Assembly: GCA_902363555.1 (NCBI GenBank)
Contig: CABJAM010000007.1
Location: 62,001-126,000, forward strand
Origin: Lachnospiraceae bacterium
Lineage (GTDB): Bacteria > Bacillota > Clostridia > Lachnospirales > Lachnospiraceae
Reading direction: 5' to 3'
Length of the DNA: 64,000 nt
Of this stretch, positions 44,370-54,171 are shown piece after piece (position 1 is the first letter of the stretch; every line of letters starts with the position of its first letter). A model generated the notes under the pieces. It made no database searches. It was not told the origin of the DNA and saw only the letters and a program-made list of their open reading frames with translations. Position numbers and translations under genes: made by a program.

Positions 44370-45326
44370 CTAAGATTTTTTACCGATGCGGATTCTCGGG
44401 TCCACCATACCATACAGAAAATCAATGACCAGATTGATTATGATATAAATCAGGCTGATCACAAGAACAATGCCCTGAATCATTGGATAATCCCGTTTGG
44501 ATACGGAATTAACAATGAGCTGGCCGATTCCCGGAATATTAAACACCGTCTCCACCACCGCTGCGCCGGACAGCAGTGTTGCAAAGGTCTGTCCGATGGT
44601 CGTAAGGATAGGGATCAGCGCATTTTTAAGGGCGTGTTTGTATAGAATCCTTCGTTCCTTTAAGCCCTTGGCTTTAGCCGTTTTAATAAAATCATTGTTT
44701 ATGACATCGATCATAGAGACCCGGGTCATCCTGGTCAACATGGCCGCCTGCATCAGCGCCAAAGAAATCACCGGAAGCACAATATACCTTAGATGGGTCA
44801 GCAGACCGCTTTCGGTAATCGTTTTATATCCGGCTACCGGCAGCCACTGGAGCCTTACTCCCAGCAGGATCGCCAGGAGCAGACTCAGCAGAAAGGAAGG
44901 TATGGATATGCCCAGCAGCGAGAAGGCCACCACCGATGAATCGGCGATTTTTCCCTTCTTCTTTGCAGCAAAGACACCCAAAGGAATAGCAATGATGATG
45001 GTCAACACCTGCGCCCATACAGCAAGGGTCACCGTTGGCCCCATGGAACTGCCGATTTCAGAGGTCACACTTCCGTTTCGGGAATAACTTGTGCCCAAAT
45101 CCCCATGCAGTGCATTGAGCACCCAGTCCACATATTGTTTGATCAGCGGGTCGTTCAACCCCAGAGTCTGAGTCAGATTGTCCACCGCCTCCTGGGAGGC
45201 ATCGGCACCCAGCATGATTCTGGCCGGATCCCCGGGGGTCAGATGAATGATACTGAAAATAAATATGGATAATATAAAAAGCGTACATACCGCGGAAAGT
45301 ATACGATTTCGTAAATATCGAACCAT
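44370..45326 (-). CDS. dppB: Peptide ABC transporter permease (DppB/OppB type)
   Basis: First permease of the importer, 318 residues. Typical features: an N-terminal membrane segment, LTPGDPARIMLGADAS, the Opp family extracellular loop DLGTSYSRNGSV, and the EAA loop TAKAKGLKERRILYKHALKN. It follows dppA after 30 bp. Confidence 0.94.
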   Translation of the reverse strand: MVRYLRNRILSAVCTLFILSIFIFSIIHLTPGDPARIMLGADASQEAVDNLTQTLGLNDPLIKQYVDWVLNALHGDLGTSYSRNGSVTSEIGSSMGPTVTLAVWAQVLTIIIAIPLGVFAAKKKGKIADSSVVAFSLLGISIPSFLLSLLLAILLGVRLQWLPVAGYKTITESGLLTHLRYIVLPVISLALMQAAMLTRMTRVSMIDVINNDFIKTAKAKGLKERRILYKHALKNALIPILTTIGQTFATLLSGAAVVETVFNIPGIGQLIVNSVSKRDYPMIQGIVLVISLIYIIINLVIDFLYGMVDPRIRIGKKS

Positions 45327-45356
45327 GTCAAGTACCCGCCTTCCTTATTAAGTTAA

Positions 45357-47024
45357 TTATTCGGCGACCTGCACGCCCCAGAGCTTCATACCATAGTACT
45401 CATCATAGCCCTCCACCTTATTTGATATACCAGTAATCGTCTCATAGGTTCCAAGGTGGAGAATAAATACCTCCTCTGCGCAGTAAGGCATGGCCGTTTC
45501 ATACCAGAAATTCTTGGCTTCCTCTACCGTTGGGAAGGAATTCATCTGTAAAATGTAGGCATTGAGCGTCGGATCGTTGGTAAAGCCGGAGGCATTGGTC
45601 TTTGTCAGATAGTTGATACATACCGGAGCCGAGGAGGCCGGATAGTTCATTGGATACAGGTCAAACGCCGTTGTATCGGAAATCTTTGTGAGCATGGTAC
45701 CCCAGTCATAAACCTGCAGATCTACAGAAACACCGATGGCTTCCAGTTCCTGCTGTAAGATCAATGTGGCGTTGTAAAGCTCCGGATAAGCCTGTGTGGT
45801 CATCATTTTCAATGGCGTTCCGTCATAATTCACTTCAGCAAGCAGTTCTTTGGCTTTATCAATATCCTGATACTGGATGGAGGATACATCAGTATACCAC
45901 TGTGAGTCTGTATTAAAATAGCAGGCGTCCGCATAATATGGAACATAATCGGTCATTGTTGAATAGCAGCCGGCTAAAATTTCATCGGCATTCATGCAGT
46001 AGCTGATGATCTGGCGCCACTTCGGATCGCTCATTACAGAATCCTCAGACTTATTCATGGTAATTGTAATACTGTTCCAGTTCTCAGTCGTTGTGGCGAC
46101 ATCCGGCATCGACTGGATTTTGGCAATATCTGTATAGGCCAGCTGATTCACAATATCATACTCTCCGGTCTCTAGTCCGTTAAGACGGGTTGTCGTATCG
46201 GCAACAAAATAAATATTGACTGTGTTCACACAGGCTGTGCGATCACCCCAGGCGCCGCTGGATTCGGAGGCTGCCGGCTGATAATCCGCAAAACGTTCCA
46301 GCTTCACATAGCTGTCCACCACCCATTCCATAAACTTAAATGGGCCGGTGCCAATAAGCTGATCCGCACTGATATTGGCATCACCTGCAGCTTCGATGAC
46401 CGAGGCCGGCAGGATTGCGGAAAACTGAGCATAATTGCTTAAAACATAGGGAAGCAGCAGACAGGGCTGTTCAAGGCTGATCTTTACGGTATAATCATCC
46501 ACAGCCTCAAAATACTCTGTGGGGATTGATTTTCTTGCAATGGCATTTTTATCCAGCCAGCGGTTTAAGGAGGCTACCACGTCCTTAGAGGTCATCTCTT
46601 CGCCGTTATGGAACAAGACGCCCTGTCTCAGCGTGAAGGTCCATTCCTTATTATCTTCAGTGACCTCATAGCTCTCACATAACTGAGGCTGTGGATTGCC
46701 ATCGGCATCCTCTTCAAAAAGACCTTCCAACACATTCCGGTCCACCTCGCGGGTAGCTGTGGCTCCCGTCACATGCGGATCAAATGTGGCCGGCTGGGCA
46801 TTATAAGCCACGTTCAGAGTGTCCTTATAGCTCCCCGAGGATGTTTCACCACTTCCTGCGGATACGCCTTCGGTTCCTGTCGCGGCTGCACTTTCTCCCG
46901 TTCCCACAGATGATGAATCACCACCTGTAGTAGATGATCCGGATGTTTTGGAACCACACGCTGCTAAACTCATGGCTACAGTACAACTTAATAATATGGC
47001 GGTAAATTTCTTCCAAATCTTCAT
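45357..47024 (-). CDS. dppA: Peptide ABC transporter substrate-binding lipoprotein (DppA type)
   Basis: Family 5 extracellular solute-binding protein of 555 residues. The signal peptide ends in SLAACGSK (lipid Cys near 24), followed by a Ser/Gly/Thr linker of about 40 residues. Then come the family signatures: TFDPHVTGATATREVDRNVL near residue 78, and EWTFTLRQGVLFHNGEEMTS. I use the ATG at 47024, 8 nt after AAAGGAGG; an ATG at 47030 is too close. It heads dppABCDF. The bound ligand may be a peptide or another acylated amine, given the enzymes upstream. Confidence 0.93.
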   Translation of the reverse strand: MKIWKKFTAILLSCTVAMSLAACGSKTSGSSTTGGDSSSVGTGESAAATGTEGVSAGSGETSSGSYKDTLNVAYNAQPATFDPHVTGATATREVDRNVLEGLFEEDADGNPQPQLCESYEVTEDNKEWTFTLRQGVLFHNGEEMTSKDVVASLNRWLDKNAIARKSIPTEYFEAVDDYTVKISLEQPCLLLPYVLSNYAQFSAILPASVIEAAGDANISADQLIGTGPFKFMEWVVDSYVKLERFADYQPAASESSGAWGDRTACVNTVNIYFVADTTTRLNGLETGEYDIVNQLAYTDIAKIQSMPDVATTTENWNSITITMNKSEDSVMSDPKWRQIISYCMNADEILAGCYSTMTDYVPYYADACYFNTDSQWYTDVSSIQYQDIDKAKELLAEVNYDGTPLKMMTTQAYPELYNATLILQQELEAIGVSVDLQVYDWGTMLTKISDTTAFDLYPMNYPASSAPVCINYLTKTNASGFTNDPTLNAYILQMNSFPTVEEAKNFWYETAMPYCAEEVFILHLGTYETITGISNKVEGYDEYYGMKLWGVQVAE

Positions 47025-47091
47025 AGTCATTTCCTCCTTTACTTGTCATGGGCTTCTTTCAATGCACCATAACCCGCTTTCACCCGAATAT

Positions 47092-47136
47092 TCTAAAGAA
47101 AAGGCGCCTGCCTTACTTTCGTAAAACAAACGCCTT
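47092..47136 (-). terminator. Terminator between the aminotransferase and dppA
   Basis: On the minus strand AAGGCG...CGCCTT encloses a second stem TTAC-GAAA-GTAA, and is followed by TTTCTTTAG. It would end the catabolic operon and separate it from dppABCDF, unless read through. Confidence 0.6.
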
Positions 47137-47243
47137 CGCTTGTACCCGGTGCTCAAAAGCTTTTTATTGATTGGTTGACGCTATCTTATCACGGAAAGCA
47201 CCGGTTTTATTGTAAAAAATCGCACAACCGTCCAAGATCAGAT

Positions 47244-48521
47244 CTACTGACAGTTTTTCTCCAAGACACGATCTACAATGGCCACAGCCGTATCGATTTC
47301 ATTTTCCGTCACGATCAGCGGAGCGATAAATCGGAAACAGTTTTTATAACTGCCGCAGGTGAGGATAAACAGCCCCTCATCCAAAGCATCCTTTTGAATT
47401 TTACTTGCCAGCGCAGTCATCGGCGTTCCATTTTCATCCAACAGCTCCACTCCGATCATCAGGCCCAGCCCACGAACCTCGGCAATGCATGGATATTTTT
47501 CTTTAATCTTCTTAAGCTGCTCCATTAAATAATCGCCCATTTTGGCCGCATTATCCACCACACCGCTCTCAAGCACCTTGATGGTGGCGTTGGCAGCCGC
47601 ACAGGAAACCGGGTTGCCGCCGAAAGTACCACCATGGGCACCAGCCGGCCACTGATCCATAATTTCAGCTTTAGCGATAATGGCGCTTAAGGGCAGGCCA
47701 TTGGCAATCCCCTTGGCGCAGGTCATAATATCCGGGCGGATACTGAAATGTTCCTGGGCAAACATCTTGCCTGTGCGGCCAAAGCCGGACTGTACCTCAT
47801 CATAAATAAGAAAAATGCCGTACTTATCGCAAAGTTCGCGAACATAAACCATCCAGTCCTTCGGAGGCACGATATAACCGCCCTCACCCTGAACCGGTTC
47901 CATCAAAATGCAAGCTACGCGGTCCGGAGATACAAGCTTGCTGAAAAGCTCATCAAACTGCCGAAAATAAAATTCCGGGGTATGCACTCCATCATACGGA
48001 TAAGGGGTATGCAGCAAATATGGATAGTCCAGATGATACACATTATTCATCAGACCGGTTTCTATATTTTTCCGGTAGGCGCTGTTGGACGCAGTCATCG
48101 TTGCAGCCCCCATTGTTCTTCCGTGGAAGGCCCCTTTAAATCCGATCACTGCCGGGCGGCCGCTGACATATTTAGCAAGCTTTAAGGCCCCGTCCACAGC
48201 CTCTGCGCCAGAATTACAAAAATACAGCTTTGTATTACCACCGGTAAGTTCCACCAGCTTTTCCGCCAGCTTCACATAGGGTTCGTAATAAACAAGATTG
48301 TGACAGCCATGAACCAGCTGATCCATCTGGGCTTTCGCTGCCTCAACCACATCAGGATAGTTATGCCCCAGATTGCATACGCCGATACCCGCAGCAAAAT
48401 CGAGAATTTTTCTGCCATCGTCCGTATACAGGTAACATCCCTCCCCTTTAACAATTCCCAGATCCGTCACCCGATTTGCCATGGGCGGCATAACATTCTT
48501 ACATCTTTGTGCTAATGTCAT
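47244..48521 (-). CDS. Class III aminotransferase (GABA/ornithine type)
   Basis: PLP-dependent omega-aminotransferase of 425 residues. The PLP lysine is in MTCAKGIANGLPLSAI, the cofactor Asp in FLIYDEVQSGFGRTGK, and CNSGAEAVDGALKLAK binds phosphate. The closest functional types are 4-aminobutyrate, acetylornithine and putrescine aminotransferases. The ATG at 48521 has AAAGGGG 8 nt upstream; an extension to 48545 is unlikely. It is the last enzyme of the catabolic run, 54 bp after the RocB-like gene, and probably transfers the amino group of the final amine or amino acid. Confidence 0.9.
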   Translation of the reverse strand: MTLAQRCKNVMPPMANRVTDLGIVKGEGCYLYTDDGRKILDFAAGIGVCNLGHNYPDVVEAAKAQMDQLVHGCHNLVYYEPYVKLAEKLVELTGGNTKLYFCNSGAEAVDGALKLAKYVSGRPAVIGFKGAFHGRTMGAATMTASNSAYRKNIETGLMNNVYHLDYPYLLHTPYPYDGVHTPEFYFRQFDELFSKLVSPDRVACILMEPVQGEGGYIVPPKDWMVYVRELCDKYGIFLIYDEVQSGFGRTGKMFAQEHFSIRPDIMTCAKGIANGLPLSAIIAKAEIMDQWPAGAHGGTFGGNPVSCAAANATIKVLESGVVDNAAKMGDYLMEQLKKIKEKYPCIAEVRGLGLMIGVELLDENGTPMTALASKIQKDALDEGLFILTCGSYKNCFRFIAPLIVTENEIDTAVAIVDRVLEKNCQ

Positions 48522-48575
48522 AATAATATCCCCTTTCATTTTCAAATGGCAGCGTCAGCAGGCTGCCCGCCTTTA

Positions 48576-50285
48576 TTACATTAAGTATGTTTTTATTGTC
48601 TCTATAATCAACTTCGGCAGCTTGCCGAAGGAATAGCTCATCTTCACCCGCTCGGTCCACTTATGGGCATCCTTGCCAAAGGCTCCATAATTCAGCCCGG
48701 GTATGTTCAGATCTCGTATTTTTTCGTAAGGTACAGGATATAAAAGCTCCTGCACCGGAAAATTTTCCTTAAGCGCCTGGATCGACGCATCATCATCATC
48801 AATTTTCAGATAGCTGCTGTCGGTAAGGCTGGGAAAAAAATGCATTAATTTATAGTTCTCACCATTTTCCGCCCCAAACCTGGCAATCAGGGCGGCGATA
48901 TCGTCCGCCAACGCCTTTTCCTCCGGCACCTCATCCTTGAGCGTATTATGCGGGCAATGGGGCGTGGCAAAAAACAAGATGATCGTCGGTTCCTTTATCT
49001 GAGACAGTTCGAATAGTCGTTCCACGATTTTTAATGCTGTCTCCCGCTTATCCGCACAGTCTTTTATAGATATCCGGGCAATCTGAAGAATGAGTCCGTC
49101 CAGATCCCCGCTATAATGTTTTTGGGCAAGGTGGTAGATATCCCTGTATTCCATCACATGAATCGAGGCCTTTTGTTCTGCCGCAGCGATACCCACCATT
49201 TCACAATAGCGTCTATAGCGCTCGTCCATCTCAGAAAGTACATGATTGGCAGCCTTTTGTGCCAACGCCTTTAGTCCATCAAAAATCTCCGACACACTTT
49301 TGTTATGTACCATATAATTAAAGTATAAAAATGCCGATATGGGCGTCTGCACACTGTAGTATGGTTTTAAATCCCGCATCTGCAGCACCGTGGGCGGTGC
49401 CGGAAATTCGCCCTTATAGCCATCACACATGTCGCAGTTGAGATTCATCAGCCGCACAAGCTCCGCACCGATGCGGCAGGCATCCACACCTTCAAAGGCC
49501 TGGCCCACATGGGTTTCCTTTCCTCGGATATAAAAACAGGGCAGCAGCTTGCCTACGCTGCCGGTATACACATATCGGGTCTCATCCCCGGGATACATCC
49601 CGCAGATATAATCATTGTTGATCGCAAATAAATAATTTAGTCTATATTTTTCTTTGAGCTTCAATAACACATCCACAGCTTCGATAAATCCGGTATGTAG
49701 ACTTTCCTCCACCGGATTAAAGGAAACGAGCACATTGCCCCGAAGTCTTTGGGGCTGCTCGCATAACCGGGCCAGCACCGTCATATGAACCGCATCGCCG
49801 CTTTTCATATCGCTGGACCCCCGGCCAAATAAATAATCGCCTGAGAGCAGATCCTCACGGACCTCCATCGGCAGCTGGTCCTGGATTTCCAATAACCGGG
49901 CCGCCAGCCTGTCGCAGTCGAAAGCGCAGTCCTTAAGACTTCCAAAATCCTCCACGCCCACGGTATCCGTGTGGCCATGGAGAATGACAGTATCCTTACA
50001 GTCGTCCTTCTCGCCGATGAGCAGAGCCAGAATATTCCTGCGCCCCAACGGATCATTCTTAAGCGGCACGGCCATGACCTGCTCCGGGTGCTTTTTAAAA
50101 TAAGGAATCTTTTTGATATATTGGTAAATAAAATCGCCAATATCCCGCTCACCGGATGTGGCGTTTTGCGAAGGCACCGCCACCATATCTTTTGTTAATT
50201 TCAGACAATCCGCATACATGGTATCAACACCGCTGCCAGCCGCTGCATCCGGGAATATTTTTTTCATTAAATCGATTTCCGTCAT
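48576..50285 (-). CDS. RocB-like M20 family metallohydrolase
   Basis: A 569-residue zinc-dependent M20 enzyme of the large RocB branch. Metal-site motifs: VILHGHTDTVGVED, GRGSSDMKSGDAVHM and FNPVEESLHTGF; the C-terminal FGKDAHKWTERV supplies the last ligand. RocB is named from Bacillus arginine catabolism, but its reaction is not firmly known; M20 relatives hydrolyse N-acyl amino acids or dipeptides. The ATG at 50285 has AAGGAGG. It sits with aminotransferases and an importer, which fits deacylation or peptide cleavage of the imported compound. Confidence 0.85.
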   Translation of the reverse strand: MTEIDLMKKIFPDAAAGSGVDTMYADCLKLTKDMVAVPSQNATSGERDIGDFIYQYIKKIPYFKKHPEQVMAVPLKNDPLGRRNILALLIGEKDDCKDTVILHGHTDTVGVEDFGSLKDCAFDCDRLAARLLEIQDQLPMEVREDLLSGDYLFGRGSSDMKSGDAVHMTVLARLCEQPQRLRGNVLVSFNPVEESLHTGFIEAVDVLLKLKEKYRLNYLFAINNDYICGMYPGDETRYVYTGSVGKLLPCFYIRGKETHVGQAFEGVDACRIGAELVRLMNLNCDMCDGYKGEFPAPPTVLQMRDLKPYYSVQTPISAFLYFNYMVHNKSVSEIFDGLKALAQKAANHVLSEMDERYRRYCEMVGIAAAEQKASIHVMEYRDIYHLAQKHYSGDLDGLILQIARISIKDCADKRETALKIVERLFELSQIKEPTIILFFATPHCPHNTLKDEVPEEKALADDIAALIARFGAENGENYKLMHFFPSLTDSSYLKIDDDDASIQALKENFPVQELLYPVPYEKIRDLNIPGLNYGAFGKDAHKWTERVKMSYSFGKLPKLIIETIKTYLM

Positions 50286-50309
50286 AAAACACCTCCTTGA
50301 AGTGTTTGT

Positions 50310-50338
50310 GTAACCGTTCAGCTTGTCTAAACGGTTAT
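50310..50338. repeat. 29-bp intergenic palindrome
   Basis: GTAACCGTTCAG and CTAAACGGTTAT: both arms differ from the consensus by the same A-to-C/T-to-G change, so pairing is kept. It lies 6 bp after the Fe-ADH stop codon, inside the operon. Confidence 0.8.
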
Positions 50339-50344
50339 ACGTAT

Positions 50345-51487
50345 TTAAAAGTCTACAGGAACTCCATAATAAACACATTTTACAAATCTGGCCATATCCT
50401 CCCGTGAAACCGTGATGGGATTAACCACAGTAGAACCCTTCATCGAATGATCCACCAACAACTCAAAATCCCGGAGAAAATCCGCCTCAGATACACCGGT
50501 TTCACAAATAGCCCCGGCAATCCCCAGCGTTTTCTTCAGCGCTTTGACCTTTCCGATCACATCGCCGCCCAAAGCTGCTGATAATTTCTCATACTTTTCC
50601 AGCACCTTTGGATCTTTTTTATTGTAATCCATGGAGTAGGGCAATATAACAGCATTGGCCAGACCGTGGGCCAGATCGTATTTGCCGCCGAAAGCATGAG
50701 AGACGCCGTGGACCATACCCAGACCGCTGTTGCAAAAGGCCATCCCAGCCATACACTGAAAATTATGTACCTTGTTCCGGCTTTCCAGACTTCCGCTCTC
50801 GCAAGAGATGGGCAGCCATTCCATAATTCCCTCGATAGCCGATTTTGCCAGGGCATCAGTAAAATCATTGCCGCCCTTATTAATATAAGCCTCCAGCGCG
50901 TGCGTCAGCGCATCCATGCCGGTTTCAGCTGCGATGTTCTCCGGAAGGGTCATGGGCAGATTTCCATCCAAAATCGCTATATCCGGCCGGATATTTTCCG
51001 TTTTAATCGCCACTTTAAACTGGGTATCCTCTATAGTAATGACACTGACATGAGTGACCTCTGAGGCTGTTCCAGAAGTGGACGGCACCGCCACAAGAAG
51101 TGTTTTTAATACCCTGGAATCCAAATTTTGGGAAAATACATTATTAAAATTAAGCTCCGGGTACTCATAGAACAATACCATAACCTTCGCCGCATCAATG
51201 GCTGAGCCGCCGCCCACGGCCAGTACCACGTCCGGTTTTTCCTTTTTTAAAAATTCGGTGCCCTCGATCACCTGGGCGCTGGTTGGATTTTTACTAATGC
51301 CGCAAAAAATACTAATCCGCCCGTCTTTTTTATCCATGAGTTTCTTTATGCGGTCTAAAACACCGGTGCGTTCCATGGAGCTTCCCCCGGTAACGATCAC
51401 TGCCTTTGTGTAGGCGATATTTTTCAAATAGTCCAGGGCGTTATCCCCGGTGACCAACACACCTTTCGTCAATACAAGCTGATTCAT
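50345..51487 (-). CDS. Iron-containing alcohol dehydrogenase
   Basis: Group III metal-dependent NAD(P) alcohol dehydrogenase of about 380 residues. The nucleotide-binding region is VVLAVGGGSAIDAAKVM, and the metal site is in ETGMDALTHALEAYI with later GMVHGVSHAFGGKYDLAHG. It interconverts an alcohol and an aldehyde or ketone, and would fit reduction of the aldehyde released by a phospho-lyase or amine oxidation step. The ATG at 51487 has AGGAGG 8 nt upstream; a TTG at 51493 is the alternative. Confidence 0.92.
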   Translation of the reverse strand: MNQLVLTKGVLVTGDNALDYLKNIAYTKAVIVTGGSSMERTGVLDRIKKLMDKKDGRISIFCGISKNPTSAQVIEGTEFLKKEKPDVVLAVGGGSAIDAAKVMVLFYEYPELNFNNVFSQNLDSRVLKTLLVAVPSTSGTASEVTHVSVITIEDTQFKVAIKTENIRPDIAILDGNLPMTLPENIAAETGMDALTHALEAYINKGGNDFTDALAKSAIEGIMEWLPISCESGSLESRNKVHNFQCMAGMAFCNSGLGMVHGVSHAFGGKYDLAHGLANAVILPYSMDYNKKDPKVLEKYEKLSAALGGDVIGKVKALKKTLGIAGAICETGVSEADFLRDFELLVDHSMKGSTVVNPITVSREDMARFVKCVYYGVPVDF

Positions 51488-51517
51488 ATCCAATGCCTCC
51501 TGTTTTATTTAATACGC

Positions 51518-51546
51518 GTAACTGTTCAAAAGCGCCGAACTGTCAC
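51518..51546. repeat. 29-bp intergenic palindrome
   Basis: GTAACTGTTCAA and CGCCGAACTGTCAC, between the amidohydrolase and Fe-ADH genes within the operon. Confidence 0.7.
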
Positions 51547-51563
51547 TAATCCCTGTTACCATT

Positions 51564-53150
51564 TCATCCGACCGGACTGCCGTCCATGGCGCACTGGCGC
51601 TTATAAACGGCTATGCCTCCAAGACAAGTTTCCAAAACCGGGATATCCCGAAGCGCCAGACCTGAAACTTCAAACGGATCCTTGCCTAAAATCACATAAT
51701 CTGCCAGTTTTCCCGGCTCAATGGTTCCTTTAATGTCATCCTCAAAGGATGCGAAAGCCGCGTTTTTCGTATACATGCAAATGGCCTCATAGACACTGAC
51801 CCGCTCCCATGGCATCCAGCCGCCCTCGGGCTTTCCTGTCAGGTCCTGGCGGCAGACAACAGAATAAATTCCATGGAGCGGCGCGAAATTTTCCACCGGC
51901 GTATCTGAGCTCCCGGTGAGCAGGATTCCTCTGTCAATCAGTGTCTTCCACGCATAAGCATACTTTACCCGCTCAGGACCAAGACGGTCCTCGGACCACC
52001 AAATATTTTTATTGGATGTAAAGCCCGGCTGAATATCGATGATTACCGGAAGCTTCCGGATCCGCTCGATCAGATCTGGACGCATACACATACCGTGGAT
52101 GAGCCGGAACCGCATATCTTTTTCAGGATAAGTGCGGCAGCACTCTTCCATGGCAGTCACCGCTACCTCGATTCCCTTATCACCGATCGCATGGATTCCC
52201 ACCTGAAGCCCCATGGCACAGGCTTTTTTCATCTTTTCCATCACCTGTTCCTGCGAATTGGTCAAAATTCCGAAGTTACCGGGCATATCACTGTAGCACT
52301 GGGTCAATGCCGCCGTACGTGGTCCAAGGGAACCATCGGCAAACATTTTGTAAAATCCGTATCGTATTTTTTCGTTTCCAAAACCGGTTTTCATACCAAA
52401 TCCCGGATAATCATCAGGACAAAAATATACCCGTGCACCAAGCCTTCCCTCAGCCTCCAAATCCTGATAAACATTAAGATATTCCTTAACCCTTGAGATG
52501 GTGGCCTCTGTTGCATGAATACCTGTAATTCCGCATGAATTCATCTGAGCTATAGCTTTTTCTACGCCATCTTTTTTATCCTCATCTGAGAGCAGAAGGT
52601 CCGGAATGATATCCATCACCGGCGTCACCGCACTTTCTTTTAGAAGCCCGGCAGGATTATCCGTAATCCCCGCCATGGTCATCGCCAATGTATTGGCCAC
52701 ATGAAAATGGACGCAATATCTGCTTATAATGATAGGGTTCACCCGGGAAACCGCATCCAGATCCTGCGCAGTGGGCAACTGCTTATCCGGAAATTTCTCG
52801 TGATCAAATCCACTGCCTTTAATCCATTGCCCGGGTTTTGACCGCTTCGCCCGGGCCTTTAAGACTTTAAGCAGCTCCTCCTTTGATGAGGCCGCCCGCA
52901 AATCCACCTCCACCTGGGTTTTGGCATATTCCAGCGTATGCTGGTGACAGTCGATAAATCCAGGAAGCACACATTTCCCCTGCAGATCGATGACCTCATC
53001 CGCCGGAATGTCCGCCAGCTGCGCATTGGTTCCCGCCGCCAGAAATTTTCCGTCCTTCACACAAAACGCCTGAAAGCATTCGTCCTCCCTGCGTATGGAA
53101 TATATTTTTCCATTCATATATTTCTTATCTGCTTTAAACAGCATCCTCAT
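51564..53150 (-). CDS. Amidohydrolase family 3 protein (YtcJ-like), copy 1
   Basis: Metal-dependent hydrolase of 528 residues. The HxH motif is in PGFIDCHQHTLEY; the later ligands are in HAIGDKGIEVAV and GSSDTPVENFAP, and the C-terminal small domain has GTIEPGKLADYVILGKDPF. Relatives include N-substituted formamide deformylase, so hydrolysis of an N-acyl or N-formyl amine is plausible. It overlaps the end of the phosphotransferase gene by up to 17 bp. The start is either ATG at 53150 or, better spaced from GAGGG, ATG at 53144. A paralogue of similar length lies divergently at 56.7 kb. Confidence 0.88.
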   Translation of the reverse strand: MRMLFKADKKYMNGKIYSIRREDECFQAFCVKDGKFLAAGTNAQLADIPADEVIDLQGKCVLPGFIDCHQHTLEYAKTQVEVDLRAASSKEELLKVLKARAKRSKPGQWIKGSGFDHEKFPDKQLPTAQDLDAVSRVNPIIISRYCVHFHVANTLAMTMAGITDNPAGLLKESAVTPVMDIIPDLLLSDEDKKDGVEKAIAQMNSCGITGIHATEATISRVKEYLNVYQDLEAEGRLGARVYFCPDDYPGFGMKTGFGNEKIRYGFYKMFADGSLGPRTAALTQCYSDMPGNFGILTNSQEQVMEKMKKACAMGLQVGIHAIGDKGIEVAVTAMEECCRTYPEKDMRFRLIHGMCMRPDLIERIRKLPVIIDIQPGFTSNKNIWWSEDRLGPERVKYAYAWKTLIDRGILLTGSSDTPVENFAPLHGIYSVVCRQDLTGKPEGGWMPWERVSVYEAICMYTKNAAFASFEDDIKGTIEPGKLADYVILGKDPFEVSGLALRDIPVLETCLGGIAVYKRQCAMDGSPVG

Positions 53151-54159
53151 CCCTCATTTCAAAAAGCTCCAGGTTTTTTTCACAATAAGCGGCAGCCAGG
53201 GCAGCCGTTTTTACATAGTAGGACGCCTTCACCCCCCGAACCGTATCATTATCCCAGTGGGTGGCGATCCATCCCACACGGACGATTTTTCTCAACACAA
53301 TAAAGGTTTCCAGTTCCTCCCGGTCCTCCTTTTTAAGAGGCCGGTATCTTTCATAGCCTTTTAGTAAAGCTTCCACACAGTCATGTAGTACATCGTCGAA
53401 GTATTCCAAAACACTGGTGGACAGGTCATACAAAAACCATCCAAAACCGCAGTCATCAAAGTCCAAAACATAAATATCATCCCCATTCACAAGAATATTG
53501 TTTATATTCAGATCCGAGTGGATCAGGCCGTAGCGGTCCGGACCTTTTCCATACACTTCCAGCCTTTTTTGGGCCACGGCCACCGCATGGCCATAAACAC
53601 TGCGCTGTCCGGGCGTTAATGTCATCATTCGCGTGTAATCGCCCCACCGGGCATCCGGTCCGGTCAAATCAAAAAAATCCCACGTAAAACGTTTTAAATG
53701 CCGCGCTCCGGGCCATTGGATCACGTGATCATGGAGCACCGCTGTGATCTCTCCAATCTTTTCCATATATTTGTAAAGCTGCTGTCCGGTCAGATTTCTT
53801 AGAATATCCCCGGAAACATATTCAAATACAGCGCCAAACAAAGAACAGCCATCCATGTAAAGCGTCTGGATCAGTTCGCCGTTATTTCCAGGCACCACAG
53901 CCGCAAGCTTTATTTGTGTATCCCCGGAAAGCTGCCGCAGCCACAAAAGTTCTCCCAGCAGTTCCTCCCGATCATGATATCCGGGGCGGTATAACCGAAG
54001 TACATATTGGGGTCCATTCCCTGGTACTTCCAGCGCATAGGTCAGATTTTCTGAATATTTCAGCAGATAAATATCCATCTCTCCTGAAAAATCATAAAGC
54101 TGCAGCAATGCCTCTTTTAAGTTCTCCATGCTTAAGTTTTTCATATCCGATCCAGCCAT
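53134..54159 (-). CDS. APH-fold small-molecule kinase
   Basis: A 341-residue phosphotransferase-family protein. The Brenner-type catalytic loop is LIHSDLNINNILV and the metal-binding motif LDFDDCGFGWFLYDL, then a C-terminal VGWIATHWDNDTVR segment. Family members phosphorylate aminoglycosides, choline, ethanolamine, homoserine or hydroxylysine. It begins 12 bp after a class III aminotransferase-fold gene, and the pairing recalls hydroxylysine kinase with phosphohydroxylysine phospho-lyase, or the amino-alcohol equivalents. GGAGG lies 8 nt before the ATG at 54159. Resistance to antibiotics is less likely in this setting. Confidence 0.85.
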   Translation of the reverse strand: MAGSDMKNLSMENLKEALLQLYDFSGEMDIYLLKYSENLTYALEVPGNGPQYVLRLYRPGYHDREELLGELLWLRQLSGDTQIKLAAVVPGNNGELIQTLYMDGCSLFGAVFEYVSGDILRNLTGQQLYKYMEKIGEITAVLHDHVIQWPGARHLKRFTWDFFDLTGPDARWGDYTRMMTLTPGQRSVYGHAVAVAQKRLEVYGKGPDRYGLIHSDLNINNILVNGDDIYVLDFDDCGFGWFLYDLSTSVLEYFDDVLHDCVEALLKGYERYRPLKKEDREELETFIVLRKIVRVGWIATHWDNDTVRGVKASYYVKTAALAAAYCEKNLELFEMRDEDAV

Positions 54160-54171
54160 CCATACCGCCTC

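Noticed and set aside
41418..47024. Nickel-specific (Nik-type) reading of the Dpp/Opp operon
   Set aside because: The binding protein has general family 5 features, and nearby genes are amino compound enzymes with no nickel enzymes or NikR; a peptide or amine ligand is more likely.
53134..54159. Aminoglycoside resistance kinase
   Set aside because: Only the general APH fold is shared; the operon context of catabolic enzymes and an importer argues for a metabolic substrate.
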